DNA of 64,000 bases from Ovis canadensis (GCF_042477335.2 NC_091247.1:6780501-6844500); one strand, 5' to 3'. Counted from the first letter of the stretch, positions 36,339-49,086 are shown. Made by a program: numbers and translations. The notes: generated by a model from the letters alone, not told the origin.

Positions 36339-37296
36339 ACACATAGTATAGACATGGGGATTCAGAACTGCCTTTATCCTGGATGGAATTCCACAACAGA
36401 AAACTGTGGGTTGAGGGTGTTTGGCATAGGAGAGATGCCATCCGTGTGTCACAGATGTGATGACATCTGTGCTCAGGGGCTCAAAACCTGACCCTTTTGT
36501 CATTGTTTCAGATTTTCCTTAATAATACATCTGCGCTTCCTTCTGGGGCTTTCGATGGTCCATACCATGAACCTTAACAGCTCCCTGGCCTTCCATCATC
36601 CCGGGTGCCCTCATCATTTATTTATCTGCCCTTATTGTTGGATAATTAATTATCTAAGCTGCATCAGCATAAGCAACGCTTTCGTGGGCACCTTCGGACA
36701 TAAATCTCTGGGCCACTCTATTGTTTTCAGGTACGTCACTAGAAGTAAAATTACTGGGCCAAAAGGCATGCCTGTTTTTAAGGCGTGTATATATTGTTCT
36801 CCAAAAAGATGGTTCCAATTTGAATAGGGTTCTAAAGAGTTTTTGTCAGTTTTTAGTACCCCAGTAGGGAAATGCACAAGTGAGCATAGAGACCACCCAC
36901 AGTCCACCTCCCTGAGAAAACAGCAGTTCATGCTATGACTTTCCAGATTTTTTAACTATGCTTATTAAATAAACATACAAACTGTATGTAAAGTATGTAA
37001 TATGCATATACTTTTATGCATATTAAACACATAATATTTATACTTTATATATTACCTCCCTTCCCCGGAGATCCTGCTGTGGCCACCCAAGAGACAGTGG
37101 TTGCTCCTCTTGGTCTCTGTGCCCATCAAGAAGATGTCGAGTAACTTCATTTTTTTAAAGTTTGAATTATGAAAATAATAGGGCTGTTCTTTCCATTTTC
37201 TGAATATAAAATTAAAACATTGGATTATTCTGTTTCTTACTACACACATCTCCCCAGATGTGCGGATGGGCCTGACATCTAGAATTTAACTTGCTT

Positions 37297-37616
37297 TTTA
37301 AAAAAATGTATTTATTTTTGGCTGTGCTGGGTCTTCATTGCTGGGGGGACCTTTCTCTGGTTGTGGCGAGCGAGGGCCACTCTCCAGTTGCAGGGAACGG
37401 GCCTCTCGTTGCAGTGGCTCCTCTTGTGGAGCCCCGAGGCTAGGGCACTCGGCTCAGCAGTTGCGGTTCCCCGGGCTCCAGAACACAGGCTCAGTAGTTG
37501 TGAAACTTGGACTTAGTTGCTCTGCAGCACGTGGGATCTTCCCTGACCAGGGATCGAACCTGTGTCTCCTGCATTGGCAGGTGGATTCTCCAACACTGAG
37601 CCTCCAGGGAAGTCCC
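37297..37616 (-). mobile_element. Long CHR-type SINE with target-site duplication
   Basis: Full-length reverse copy. TTAACTTGCTTT occurs at 37286-37297 and 37617-37628. Confidence 0.93.
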
Positions 37617-38099
37617 TTAACTTGCTTTAAAAAAAAAAAATTACCCTCCAGAGAATACATTTTCACTGGAGCAGGAGGACTGGGTGGGCAGGATGTTGCT
37701 GCAGGAGGAGTGTGGGAGGAGGGGGGCTGAGTTGTCGGGATTGTCTGAAGAATCTGGAGTAGGAACAAGAGGGGTTTAAGGCTGGACATGGAGAGCAGGG
37801 CTTCATGCCAGGACCTCAAAACCTGATCTGGGTAATGAAACCTTGTTGGGACGGTCCTGGGGGTCCCCAGGAGGCTTTAGGCAGGAGAGGGACATGATCA
37901 AGGCTGTCTTTTAGGGCAGCTAATCTGTCAGTTTATGCAGAATGGCTCAGAAGGTGCTAAGATGGCAGGTAATTTGAGCAGAGGCTTCAGGTCTGTGTCA
38001 TGGGTCTGGGGTCCTTTGGGTATGCCATGGGTAGAGAGAAGCCAAGCTCCAGTGGACTTCCAAACTCTGTCTCCATCTGCGTTAGCTTTTGATGTTGGG

Positions 38100-38680
38100 T
38101 CTTTTGATGCTGGGTCACGAGTTGCCACAAACACAGCAGCTGAAAACAACACCCAGAGACTTCCCTGGAGGTCCAGTGGTTATATTCTGCTCCCACTGGA
38201 GGGGGCACAGGTTCAACCCCTGGTCTCCTGGTTGGGGAACTAAGATCCCACAAGCTGTGTGGCATAGCAAAAAGAAAAAAAAAAAAAGAAAGCAACAGCC
38301 ATTTATGATCTTACAGTTTCTATAGGTCAGGAGCCTGGGCACAGCTTAACTGGGTCATCTGCTCAGGGTCTCACAGGCTGCAGTCAAGGTCCCCAGCTGA
38401 GGTCTCATCTGGAGTGCAGTGTCCTCTTCTGAGCTCTTTCAGATGTCAGCAGGATTGGTTTCTTGTTTGTTGCTCAAGGCTAGAGGGAGCCTCCCTCTCT
38501 GCTCTGAATCTCTTCTTCCAGGGACGACCTGGACTCTCTTTTAAAGGGCTTACCTGATTAGGCCAGGCCCACCCAGGGCAATCTCCTTTTTGATCAAAGT
38601 CAACTGAGTAGGGACCTTAATCACATAAAGTCAGAGATTTCACCCCTACGCAAGGGGAGGGTATGACAAAAAGTGTATCT
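38100..38680 (+). repeat. Old interspersed repeat interrupted by a CHR SINE
   Basis: GAGTTGCCACAAACACAGCA on the left; CTTACAGTTTCTATAGGTCA and GGCTTACCTGATTAGGCCAG on the right. Same type as at 6030, 19830 and 23555. Confidence 0.55.
38158..38290 (+). mobile_element. CHR-type SINE
   Basis: GACTTCCCTGGAGGTCCAGT, GGGGAACTAAGATCCCACAA and an A-rich tail. Confidence 0.9.
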
Positions 38681-39799
38681 GCCTGGGGTGGGAATCATGG
38701 GGCCATCCTAGAATTATGCCATCCACACTCCTTTTTCAAGGGCACCTTCTGAGTTCAAGGTGCCCACTCCTGACCCCTCATATCCCAAGTTCAATCCATT
38801 CCCACTTCTTCTAAGATGTGAGCTAAATGTTAAGAAGCTCTCAGTACACTCTTCCCACTCTTCCACTTTCAGCGGAGAAGGGAATTCTTGATAATCACAA
38901 GCTTCCAGACCTGGAGGACTCCCAGCGGGCTAACAGGAATGGAGGGGAGAGCTTCAGATGGGGGCTACTCATCAACAGTGACTGAAAAGACAAGTCCATC
39001 TCTGAACTGAGGCACGATGAAAGGGACATAAAAGGGAAGAAAGCACTTTTTTTCTCCTACTTCAAAGAGCTACTTATATAGCTGGGACGTTCACATTGGC
39101 CTGCTTGTTTTGTTTCCCTGTGAGGTTATTAATCTCATTACAGAAAACATGGAGACAAGTGGATTGTGAGCCATTATAAAGTATTTACATTCTGGTTTGG
39201 GTCTTCCCAGATTTTTTACATTGCATGTACGAAAATGCATGACAAACATCTTGGCACACATTGCTACCGCCCCTCCCCACCCCCTCCCCCTTACTTTGGA
39301 TTATTTTTTGAAGTAGGGCTTATAGAGAAGGGATCACTGGGTGAAAGTATGCAAGCGTTTTTGAGGCTGTTGGTACATTTTCCAAAAGGCTTGTGTTGAT
39401 GTTTATACAGGGACCCCGGTTGGTGATCTGGGGCTTGCTTGTTACTTTGTTTTCGGGTCAGGAGCCTGGGCCAGCTCTGGCGATCTATGTGGGAGAGAGC
39501 CCTGCTTCTCCCAGCTTTGCGTCTGCCGGGAGAACAGACACAGAGCTCCCCACAGCGCCCTCCAGGGGCCAGCAGCAAAAGCGCAGGAGCTGAGGGTGCC
39601 GTGTTGCTTTGGTGCAGGCACCGCCCCCCGCAGCTGTGCCCACGGAGTGTGTGCTTGGAAGGGGCAAAGCGGAGAGCCAGACTCTCTGGGCAGGGAAAGC
39701 CAATTTTCCTGCAGGACGGGGAGTATGTTGACTTCCTCAAACTCCACCCCTCGCTCTGTATTTTTCCACCAAAAACACCCAAAGCGCTTGTTGATGGAA

Positions 39800-39900
39800 G
39801 GTAACTCTGTGCCAACAACCCTGTGAGGTGGCTTCTGTCGTCACCCCCATTTTACAGAGGGGGAAAACTGAGGCCGGGAGAGGTGCCTCACCTAAGGTAA
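39800..39900 (-). repeat. MIR fragment
   Basis: CCCCCATTTTACAGAGGGGG then AAAACTGAGGC. Confidence 0.8.
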
Positions 39901-40827
39901 AACTCTGGTCTTTATTTCTCAGGTTTTGGGTCTGGCAAGGAGAGCCAGAGACTGCCTTTCCTTCCATCTCTCCCTCTTTCTCTCAAGTGCCCTTCTTTCA
40001 AACAGAAACAGAAGCTGAGGCACGCCATGCCCTGTCCCAAGCCTGCTTGGCCAAATGGGCAAAGGGGAGGCGGAGGGAGGAGGATTCCAAAGTCTCCCAG
40101 CCTGGGACGGGGGCCTCGGGTACCTTAGCCTCATGGAAAAATTATATCCCTGGATGGTTGCCCAGGGGGTTGCCCACGCAAGCCCTGTAATTAGGGCTAA
40201 AATAGTGACAGCAATGTTGGAATATATTTTCTTTCACAAGGAGGGCCCTGGTGCTCCCTCCCTCAGCTCCCCAGAGCTGCATGTGTAAACGATTAAGCTA
40301 GTTTGTTTTTTCTAGAGTGCTGGGGAGGAAGTGACATTGACATCCTTGCGGCCTGATGGCAGGGCCAGCGACTCTGTGGGAACCAGGCCCACGGCTCTCT
40401 CTGAACCTGGTCTCAGGACCCGCCTTTCCAGGCCCTAGCGGGAGCTCTCCACCCAGTGAGTGGAAGCCCCCCGCCCGGTGGGAGCCCATCTCTGCAGCAG
40501 GCAGCCCCAACCTGGCGATGCTTCACGGCAGCTCCCTTTGGACTGAAAATAGAAAAACCAGACGTGCCTCTGTCTGAACTCCGGAGCGCTGCCCAGGACC
40601 TGGGCGGACTCATCCACTTGCTCACGACCAGTCCAGTGCTTCTGGGAGGAAAGAGCCCACTTTTCCTGGCTGCCCATGAGGGCACAGCTCTGGACCCTGT
40701 GTGCTGGCCCTAGGCTGGTGCAAATCCCTGGGGCAGGGGGGCGGTAAGCTCCTTGTGAGGGAGACCCAGCTCAGACCAGGACGGCCCCAGTGCTTGTTGG
40801 GTGGAAGGACACTGATGAGCCCTTCAG

Positions 40828-40844
40828 TGGCCAGCAGGTGGCAG
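40828..40844 (+). promoter_or_regulatory. CTCF-like motif
   Basis: TGGCCAGCAGGTGGCAG matches the CTCF core with one common variant. It points away from the motif at 33588. Confidence 0.5.
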
Positions 40845-41159
40845 AAGAAGGCGGCTGGCTTCCTCCTGCCACCTCTACCAGGTGAGTCCTGCTTCCAGGG
40901 GCTCTTCCTCCCGGGCGCATCCATGTGTTTAAACCACATCCTGGCCCCCTGGCCTCCCCCTAGTCCAACAGCTAGTCATCAGCCTCTGTCTCTGCTGGGT
41001 CCAGGATGCCTCCTGGATCACCCACTCTGTCCTCATCTGGTCCAGGCTGCTGCCCTCCTGACTGGACAGCCTCTGCAGGGGTGTGTCTGCCTCCACACAG
41101 AGTCCAAGGTGGGGAAAGGGGGTCCCTCTACCAAGCAAACTCCCTCCATGACGCCTCAC

Positions 41160-41530
41160 TGCCAGGATGACATCTGCACTTGAGATCTGGCCACACAAAC
41201 CCCACGTGAACTGGTCCCTGCTTCTGTCCATCTTCATCCTGCACGAAATCCAGACCCAGAACTGTCCCCCACTGGCCCAAAGAGGCAGCTTCTGGCCTAT
41301 CACAGGGCCTTTACACATGCTGTTCCCCTTGCCAGAAACACTGTTCTCCCTCCCCTCTTCATCTTTCCAGGACACCTCCTCCAGGAAGCCTGCCTGGATG
41401 CCTTAGACGAGACTTGGGGCTCCCTGTGATTGAGATGGCCTCTGTAGCCAGGGATCCCATGTCAGTTCTCTGCTTTCTGCTCAGGGCCCTGCACACAGCA
41501 AGAGTTTTACAATATTTGTTCAGTGAATGA
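41160..41530 (+). repeat. L2 LINE fragment
   Basis: ACAGGGCCTTTACACATGCT at the left; ACAATATTTGTTCAGTGAAT marks the 3' end. Confidence 0.75.
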
Positions 41531-42221
41531 ATGGCAAATGGAGACCCAGAAATCAGTCGCCCAAGGCAGAGGCCAAACTGAGCAAGAAGACACAGCTCTG
41601 ACTGTCCCCCCCTTCACTCCCTATCCCTGTCCCCCATCACACACACATGGTCAGGGCACTGGTCTCTCCTTGCTCTGGCCCCTGGAGTCAGCTGGGCAGA
41701 GCCAGCTGCAGGCATCGGCAGAATGGCCCTCCCCGCGCCTTCAGCTGGAGCAGTGCTGCCCTCCGCTCGTTGGCGGCCCCCCTACTGCTGACCAGAGCCT
41801 CAGCCTCCCATCACAGTCACAGGGCGATGGTCCCGGGGGCCGTTGGCACATCTGAAGAGGGTGACACCCACCCCACAGGAACTGTGTTTTCATGGTGGAA
41901 TTCCCAGTGAAAGATGGGGAAGAGTCTCTGGGGGTGAATTGGGAGATGGGGAAGGTCCTCACCTCACTCGGGGACGGTCACACCTTCTAAAACAAAAACA
42001 GAGACCGTTTCTTATGTTAGGATTGCCACGTGGCTTTGCCCTGTTCAGGGTCACCTAGAAGATGCAGCCTGTGGCGAGGATGCCGGCCCTTTGGGGGTGC
42101 TTTGACACCATATGGGCAGGGCAGACTGGAGACATGGGGCCCATCCGTGGAGTCCAGCGGTGTGATGAGGGGCTGAGCACCTCTACCTCTGGACCGTCTG
42201 GGGGTCAGGAAGTGTGTTCTT

Positions 42222-42521
42222 TGTTTTTCTATTTTTGGCCACGTCACATGGCTTGGTAGGATCTAGTTCCCCAATCAGGGATTGAACCTGGGAGATGGCA
42301 GGGAAAGCACTTAGCTCTAACCACTGGCGGTGTGCATGCTAAGTTGCTTCAGTCGTGTCCTTCTCTTAGGACAGTAGAGTGGGTTGCTATGCCTGTTTCC
42401 AGGGGACCTTCCCCACCCAGGGATCGAACCCATGTCTCTTATGTCCCTTGCATTGCCAGGTGGGAACCTACCACTGGCGCCACCTGGGAAGCTCTAACCC
42501 CTGGACTCCCAGGGAATTCCC
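42222..42521 (-). mobile_element. CHR-type SINE split by a nested Bov-tA
   Basis: Parts 42222-42327 and 42490-42521 form one reverse CHR element. A Bov-tA lies between them. Confidence 0.88.
42328..42489 (-). mobile_element. Bov-tA SINE nested in a CHR SINE
   Basis: A 15-bp duplication with one mismatch (AGCTCTAACCACTGG / AGCTCTAACCCCTGG) at 42313 and 42490 flanks it. Confidence 0.9.
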
Positions 42522-43204
42522 CTGGGAAGTGTTGTCTCACTTCCTGGGGGCTGGTTGCAGAAATGATCTCTTAACCTCCCTGGAGGCTATGCCCATCAGG
42601 AGGGGTGGCCTGGGGCCGGGTGGAAAGGGCTGGCTTCAGACCACACCCCTCACTGCACACTTTTTTGCAGACTCCTGAGTGGCTGGTGGCACACAGGTCC
42701 TCTCTCACCCCCAGTGACCATCTGCGAAAGGGCAGGCTGGAGAACTTGGAGGAAGGGCTCTGGCGGTCTTGGCTGTTAGAACCACTCTGCCCTGTAAGCC
42801 CACCTGGGGCCTCCTCTCTGCACCCGCACTGTCTGGGCCCAGGCTCCTCCACAGCCAAAGGTCTAGGGGCACCCACACCTCCTGCGTGTCCAGCAGCAAG
42901 GGCTTTAATTCTAGCCCCTGCCCCCACACCCACGCTGCCCCTGCCATAGGGCAGGGGAGACACCCCTGCCCAGAGAAGGCTGGGATCCTGCCCAGAGTCA
43001 CACAGCAGGGTTTCTCCCAAACACCTGGGTGTCAAGGGCTCCAGGGAAAGTCTCTGTCCTCCAACCCCACTCCCTACCCCTGGGGTCTGCAGGGTGATGA
43101 AGGACTTTTTCAGAATAAGGGACACAGATGAGGGAGCTGGCCCCTCAAAATGGCCCCTCATTGGTTTGCTGTCCTGTCTGCCCTCCCGGCAATCTTTGGG
43201 GGCT

Positions 43205-43552
43205 TAAACAATTTCTTCTTTTTTTATTTCTTACAGACAACAGCTTTTTGGCTTTCACACACCAAGTAAGTGAGGTCCTCGGTGAGCTGCTATTCCACCT
43301 TCTGGCCCAACCCCTCCAAGGATCAGGGGCCGAAGTCTCCAGCGGCCATGGATGAGGGGCTGAGCCAGGCTCCAGGCATCTCAGCAGCCTCTTGGGCCCA
43401 GGAGTCTGGGCTGCAGAGAAGGGCCAGCCAGGAGAGCCCACCCAGCCTGTCCCGGAGACAGGGGGCAGGAGAAGGTCACTTTCCTGCGCGTCTGCCCTCC
43501 TTTCTGCTGTCGTTAGACCAGGGAGGCACTGGGATCCTGGCGGAGCCGGCTG
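43205..43552 (-). other. PRRX2: PRRX2 3' untranslated region (putative)
   Basis: Repeat-free sequence between the stop codon and the first AATAAA on the - strand. The extent is inferred from the signal position only. Confidence 0.55.
43223..43228 (-). terminator. PRRX2: Polyadenylation signal AATAAA for PRRX2
   Basis: Seen as TTTATT on the + strand, 325 nt past the stop codon. It is the first canonical hexamer downstream in the direction of transcription. Confidence 0.6.
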
Positions 43553-43688
43553 TCAGTTCACGGTGGGCACCTGGCTGTGATGCAGGCTGAACTCCTTGGC
43601 CTTGAGACGGAGACTGGCGATACTGTTGGCCATGCTGACCCCCGGGGTCGCGGGGCCTGAGCCTCCAGGGCTGTAGGGTGGCACCGTG
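43553..43688 (-). CDS. PRRX2: PRRX2 exon 4: C-terminus with OAR motif, and stop
   Basis: Completes the split Ser codon, then reads TVPPYSPGGSGPATPGVSMA, NSIASLRLKAKEFSLHHSQV and PTVN followed by TGA. The segment SMANSIASLRLKAKEF is the OAR (otp-aristaless-rax) motif, which in paired-type homeodomain factors modulates transactivation. The acceptor is TGTCGCCCCCAG. The exon has 1 + 44 codons and a stop, and fits the usual PRRX2 C-terminus exactly. This last exon separates PRRX2 from PRRX1 isoforms that lack OAR. Confidence 0.95.
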
Positions 43689-44454
43689 CTGGGGGCGACA
43701 CAAGACAGAAGGACGTCGGTGCTGCCCGGAGCTGACCACCCTGGCTGTCCGTCCAAGGACCCCAGCCTCTGGTCCTCTTGCTTCCCCTCCTCAGCTCACG
43801 GGCAGCCTTCCCCTGGGGCTGGAGGTGACCTGCGGCGCAAGATTCAGGGCAGAGGCGGAAGGGCCCACGGTCGGCGCTGGGACCTGGAGCCGCCCCTGCA
43901 GGTTTGGGGTCATTCCTCACTGGACCAGGAGCTTCCTGCATCCTGTTCACCCCCCAGCACCTGCCCGGTGCCTGGCACACAGCAGGATGGGGGTGGGATG
44001 AACATACACCTGTATGGAAGGATACCTCTTGATGGTTCTCCTGGCCCAGGTAAGGAGAGGGCAGGGAGGAGGTGGGAGGGCTGTGGGTCTAGCGTGGGCA
44101 TTTCCAGGACTCAGACCCCACAAGCTGACCCACTGGATCTCCTGAGACCAGGGCTCCAGCAGAGCTGCTCACACAGCCTAAGGGGTGGACAGCACCCCTG
44201 GGAGTTGTAGGGTGCAAAACCCCAACTCTCCAGCACCCCCTCCCTCTCCCGCCCTGCCCTGACACCTTTTCCCGACTTTGACCAGGACAAAACTGCCTCA
44301 GCCCTTGCCTCTGGGTCCCAGCCAGGTCCCTGAGACTGAGAACCATCCTCAGGGGCCCTCCCAGCCTCCCTCCAGGATGACTGACAAGAGGTGCTGAGGC
44401 GCTCGCGCTAGCCTAGAAAGCTGCAGGTTTTCTTTGTTTTTTATTAAAAAAATA

Positions 44455-44632
44455 TTGATTTAGTAATTTATTTGGCTGCGCTGGGTCTTTGTTGCGGCAT
44501 GCAGGCTCTTTCAGCTGTGGCTGTTAAAGTTCCGCTGAAGCTGTGGGATCTAGTTCCCTGACCAGGGATGGAACCTGGGCCCCCGGCATTGAGAGTGCAG
44601 AGACTTAGCCACTGGACCACCAGGGACGTCCC
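44455..44632 (-). mobile_element. CHR-type SINE in PRRX2 intron 3
   Basis: GGCTGCGCTGGGTCTTTGTT and TTAGCCACTGGACCACCAGG. Confidence 0.9.
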
Positions 44633-44728
44633 AGAAACTGGCAGCTGTTCAGCTCCCTCAGGGTGACAGGGGTTCTCTACTCCCTCCAGACAGGTCATAT
44701 CTTGCCAGTCCACACATTTACAAATACA

Positions 44729-44781
44729 GGTGCGTGCGCGCGCGCGCGCGCGGACACACACACACACACACACACACACAT
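44729..44781 (+). repeat. CG and CA alternating dinucleotide run
   Basis: About nine GC/CG units joined to about twelve CA units, in PRRX2 intron 3. Confidence 0.95.
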
Positions 44782-44980
44782 TCTTACAACCTCCCCCATG
44801 CACAGTCACACGCCTGCCCACCCACCCCCAGTCCACGGAGGGCCTGAGCCCCTTTCATAGTTCTCTGCAGAGCCTCGAGGGAATCTGGATCCTAAAACAC
44901 CACCCTACAGGGGTCTCCAGGCTGCTGCCCCCCCACCCCCCACCCCGCCAACCCTGACCGGAAGCAGTTCCCATGCTCAC

Positions 44981-45159
44981 CTGTAGGGGGAGGAGGCTGT
45001 CCAGGAGAGATAGTCCGGGCTCAGGGCGGTGGGCCGGGGAGCCACCGGCTGCTCGACGGCGGCCTCCTGACTGTAGGACTTGAGCAGCGAGGCCGAGCGG
45101 TTGGCCAGCATGGCCCGCTCGTTTCTGCGGAACTTGGCCCGGCGGTTCTGAAACCAGAC
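44981..45159 (-). CDS. PRRX2: PRRX2 exon 3: homeodomain helix 3 and linker
   Basis: Begins VWFQNRRAKFRRNERAML, the DNA-recognition helix, with Gln at homeodomain position 50 and Asn at 51. The Q50 type is expected for the paired-related class that lacks a paired domain. It continues with the conserved linker SASLLKSYSQEAAVEQPVA and LSPDYLSWTASSPY. Its 179 nt end two bases into a Ser codon that exon 4 completes. The acceptor is TTTCCCACCCCCAG and the donor TACAG|GTGAGC. No frame damage is visible. By recall, human has MLASRSASL where this reads MLANRSASL. Confidence 0.96.
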
Positions 45160-46194
<1,035 letters not shown>

Positions 46195-46570
46195 TCAGCT
46201 CAAGGCCAGGCCGGGCTGCCCCTGCGCCCGCAGGAGCCCGCACGGTCATGACTCAGGCACCAGCTCAGCAACGTGCGCTGAGCACTTTAGCCTGTGTCTT
46301 CCCACTGCGGGTGGATGGTCCAGCCCTGAGAGCAGGACCCTTTAATTCACTCCTTTGTTAATTTCTTCATCCATCCATTTATTACACAACACACTTACTG
46401 AGCACACGACGTGGCAGGCACAGGGCTAGGGCCCTGGGGATACAAAGGTGAATCAGAGCGGCCAGGCCCCCCTCCTGGGGGGACCAAGAGGGACAACCGA
46501 CCTGGTCAGGGAGGGCCGGAGGCATCTACGTGTCCTCGAAGATGGCTCAGACTCTGGGGTGTGGTCAACC

Positions 46571-46641
46571 GCCATGGGTATCGAACCCAGGTCTCCTGCA
46601 CTGCAGGCAGACGCTTTACCCTCTGAGCCACCAGGGAAGCT
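46571..46641 (-). mobile_element. Bov-tA head fragment
   Basis: GGTATCGAACCCAGGTCTCC to CTCTGAGCCACCAGGGAAGC. Confidence 0.85.
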
Positions 46642-46849
46642 CTGTTGAATTATATTAATATATAAAAAGGCACAGTGAAAGTCACAGTTCTGAGGGTCCA
46701 CTGCTCGCTGTTAGGCTTTTTAACACCCACAGACCATTGGATGTTCACAAAAACCGAGCCAGGTGCTATTCACCTCTTCATGCCCCCTCTACGGAGGAGG
46801 GGGGAGTTCAGTTACTGTTTGCACATTTCAATTGTACCCAGGGGTTAAA

Positions 46850-47000
46850 CTGCTGGCCCTTCATCCTGAAGGGCCCTGCTCATTGCTCACTCCTCCAGGA
46901 AGCCCTCCCTGATCTGAGTGCACACAGAATGCTCTCTCCTCCATTGCATTCACTGGGCACTTAGAACCAACCCTGTCTGGTTCAGTACTTGCTTATGTAT
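46850..47000 (+). repeat. L2 LINE fragment
   Basis: CCTCCAGGAAGCCCTCCCTG resembles the L2 3' region; short and diverged. Confidence 0.5.
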
Positions 47001-47240
47001 CTTATTTTCGTATTGAAAATGTGTATTTTATGGATAAGCAACAAGGTTCTACTATATAGCACAGGGAACAATGTTCAATATCCTATAATTAAGCATAATG
47101 GGAAAAGAATATGAAGAAGAATGAGTATAGGTATAACTGAATCACCTTGCTGTACACCAGAAATTAACACATTGTAAATCAACTATACTTAACAAAAGGA
47201 TACTTTATCAAGTTAAAGAATCTGAAGATTTCATGTTAAA
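47000..47240 (+). mobile_element. L1 LINE 3' end
   Basis: CTACTATATAGCACAGGGAA and TTGTAAATCAACTATACTTA are the artiodactyl L1 3' end. Confidence 0.85.
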
Positions 47241-47399
47241 AAAAGTATATTCTGATAACCAACTGACATCACTGTCACAGCAAAAGATTCGGACAACACT
47301 GAAAAGGACAAAGTAAAAGCAATGACTCCCTTCTCTTGACTCTACTCCCAAGCTTTACAAAATCACCAACGTGAATATAAAAGACTTTACAAGCCTGAC

Positions 47400-48145
47400 T
47401 CTACAAATGACCCTATTTCACTCCTTTTCGTGACTGAGTAATATCCCATTGTGTTCATCTGCGTCTTCTTTCTCCATTCGTCATTGAATATTTAGGTTCT
47501 TTCCACGTCCTGGCCATTGTAAATAGTGCTGCAATGAATATTAGGGTACACGTGTCAGGGAACAAAACAGGGTCATTTGTAGAGAGGTGGGTGGACCTAG
47601 AGTCGGTCAGATAGGCTGAATAAGTCAGAAAAACAAATATCATATATTAATGCATATATGTGGAATCCAGAAAAGTGTTACAGGTGAACGTATTTCCAGC
47701 ATAGAGACGGAGAGAACAGACGTGGACACAGGGCAGCGAGGAAGGGTGGGAGGAATTGGGAGATTAGGATGGACATAGATAGACTGTGCTGTGCCTAGTT
47801 GCCCAGTCACATCTGACCCTTTGCGACCCCATGGACTGTAGCTCACCAGGCTCCTCTGTTCCTGGGGATTCTCCAGGCAGGAATACTGGAGTGGGTTGCC
47901 ATGCTCTCCTCCAGGGGCCATATACACACTACCACGTGTAAAATAGATTTCTAGTGGGAACCTGCTATAAAGCAGAGGAAACTCAGCTTGGTGCTCTGTG
48001 ATGACCTAGAGGGGTGGAATGGGGGGTGGCTGGGGAGGAGAGGGTCCAAGAGGGAGGGGATATATGTATACTTATAGCTGATTCACTTCATCCTACAGCA
48101 GAAACTCATACAATTTTGCAAAGCAATTTAACTCCAACAAAAGTT
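47400..48145 (+). mobile_element. L1 LINE 3' end with inverted 5' part and nested Bov-A
   Basis: 47400-47555 reads as L1 in reverse (CTGAGTAATATCCCATTGTG); from about 47565 the L1 is in + orientation to AGCAATTTAACTCCAACAAA. This is the layout made by twin priming. A Bov-A fragment (47788-47917) interrupts the + part. Confidence 0.7.
47788..47917 (-). mobile_element. Bov-A fragment inside L1
   Basis: GTGCCTAGTTGCCCAGTCAC to GGTTGCCATGCTCTCCTCCA. Confidence 0.88.
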
Positions 48146-48302
48146 AAAAAGCTTACAAGTATGAGATCACGCTGAACACACTGGTGCTGCCAAGTTCCTC
48201 TTCCTATTTACTATACTCCTGAGACCGCTCCAACCCGGGCCAGCAAACCAGCCTTCTTTATTTGCATCATATGCACTGATCTGTATTTTCCCTTTTGTTC
48301 CC

Positions 48303-48462
48303 TCCTTCCCTGGTGGCTCAGCTGGTAAAGAATCTGCCCACAATGCAGGAGACCTGGGGTCAATCCCTGGGTTGGGAAGATCCCCTGGAGAAGAGAACGG
48401 CTACCCACTCCAGTATTCTGGCCTGAAGAATTCCATGGACTATTCCAGGGGATCTCAAAGAA
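48303..48462 (+). mobile_element. Bov-tA SINE, 3' shortened
   Basis: TTCCCTGGTGGCTCAGCTGG to GAATTCCATGGACTATTCCA. Confidence 0.9.
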
Positions 48463-48946
48463 CCGAAAGAGTTGCCACAGAAACAGTAAACCATCATCTC
48501 TTGTCGCAGAAACAGATTCAAACACGGAGAGGGACAAAGCAAAAGTTAACGGCGCCCTGTTCCTGACTTTGCTCCCCAAGCTTTACAAAATCACAGGTGT
48601 GATTTAAAAATAATTTATAAGCATGACTCTACAAATGACCCTATTTCGTTCCTTTTAGTGGTTGACTTTGAGCGACTTTACCACTTTCACTTTCCCACCT
48701 TCCACCTGCCAGAACCATTGTAAAATTCGTCTTTGCTTTATCCTTTCAGCACTGCTGTTTGCATTTTTTTTCCTAGTATTTTCTCCTGCTCTTCTGTTGG
48801 AAGCTAGCCGACTGTGGACTGCTGTGCCCCTCTCTTTGATCCCACTGAGCAACACATCCCAGGGATTTCGCCACCCAGGACAGAAAGCCCTGCATGTGGC
48901 TCTGTACCACTCAGTTGTGCAAACATACTATGTTTTCAAAAATATT

Positions 48947-49086
48947 CTATTTATTTACTTATTTGGCTGTGCGGAATCTTTCCGTTGTGGCACGCGGGGA
49001 TCTGGTTTCCTGACCCAGAATCGAACCCAGGCCCCCTCTGCATTGGGAAGACAGAGTCTTCGCCACTGGACCACCAGGGAAACCCC
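48947..49086 (-). mobile_element. CHR-type SINE
   Basis: GGCTGTGCGGAATCTTTCCG and TTCGCCACTGGACCACCAGG. Confidence 0.9.

Larger units (their letters stand above)
32550..43200. other. Intergenic interval between PTGES and PRRX2 3' ends
   Basis: No gene supported. It holds SINEs at 33634, 33880, 37297, 38158 and 42222-42521, an L2 at 41160, microsatellites, a strongly G-rich + strand (34480-35600), an AT-rich stretch with possible old LINE sequence (36490-37260) and two CTCF-like motifs (33588 and 40828). Confidence 0.65.
43689..44980 (-). other. PRRX2: PRRX2 intron 3
   Basis: GT-AG intron (GTGAGCATGG ... CGCCCCCAG). It contains a CHR-type SINE at 44455-44632 and a CG/CA dinucleotide run at 44729-44781. 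Confidence 0.85.
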
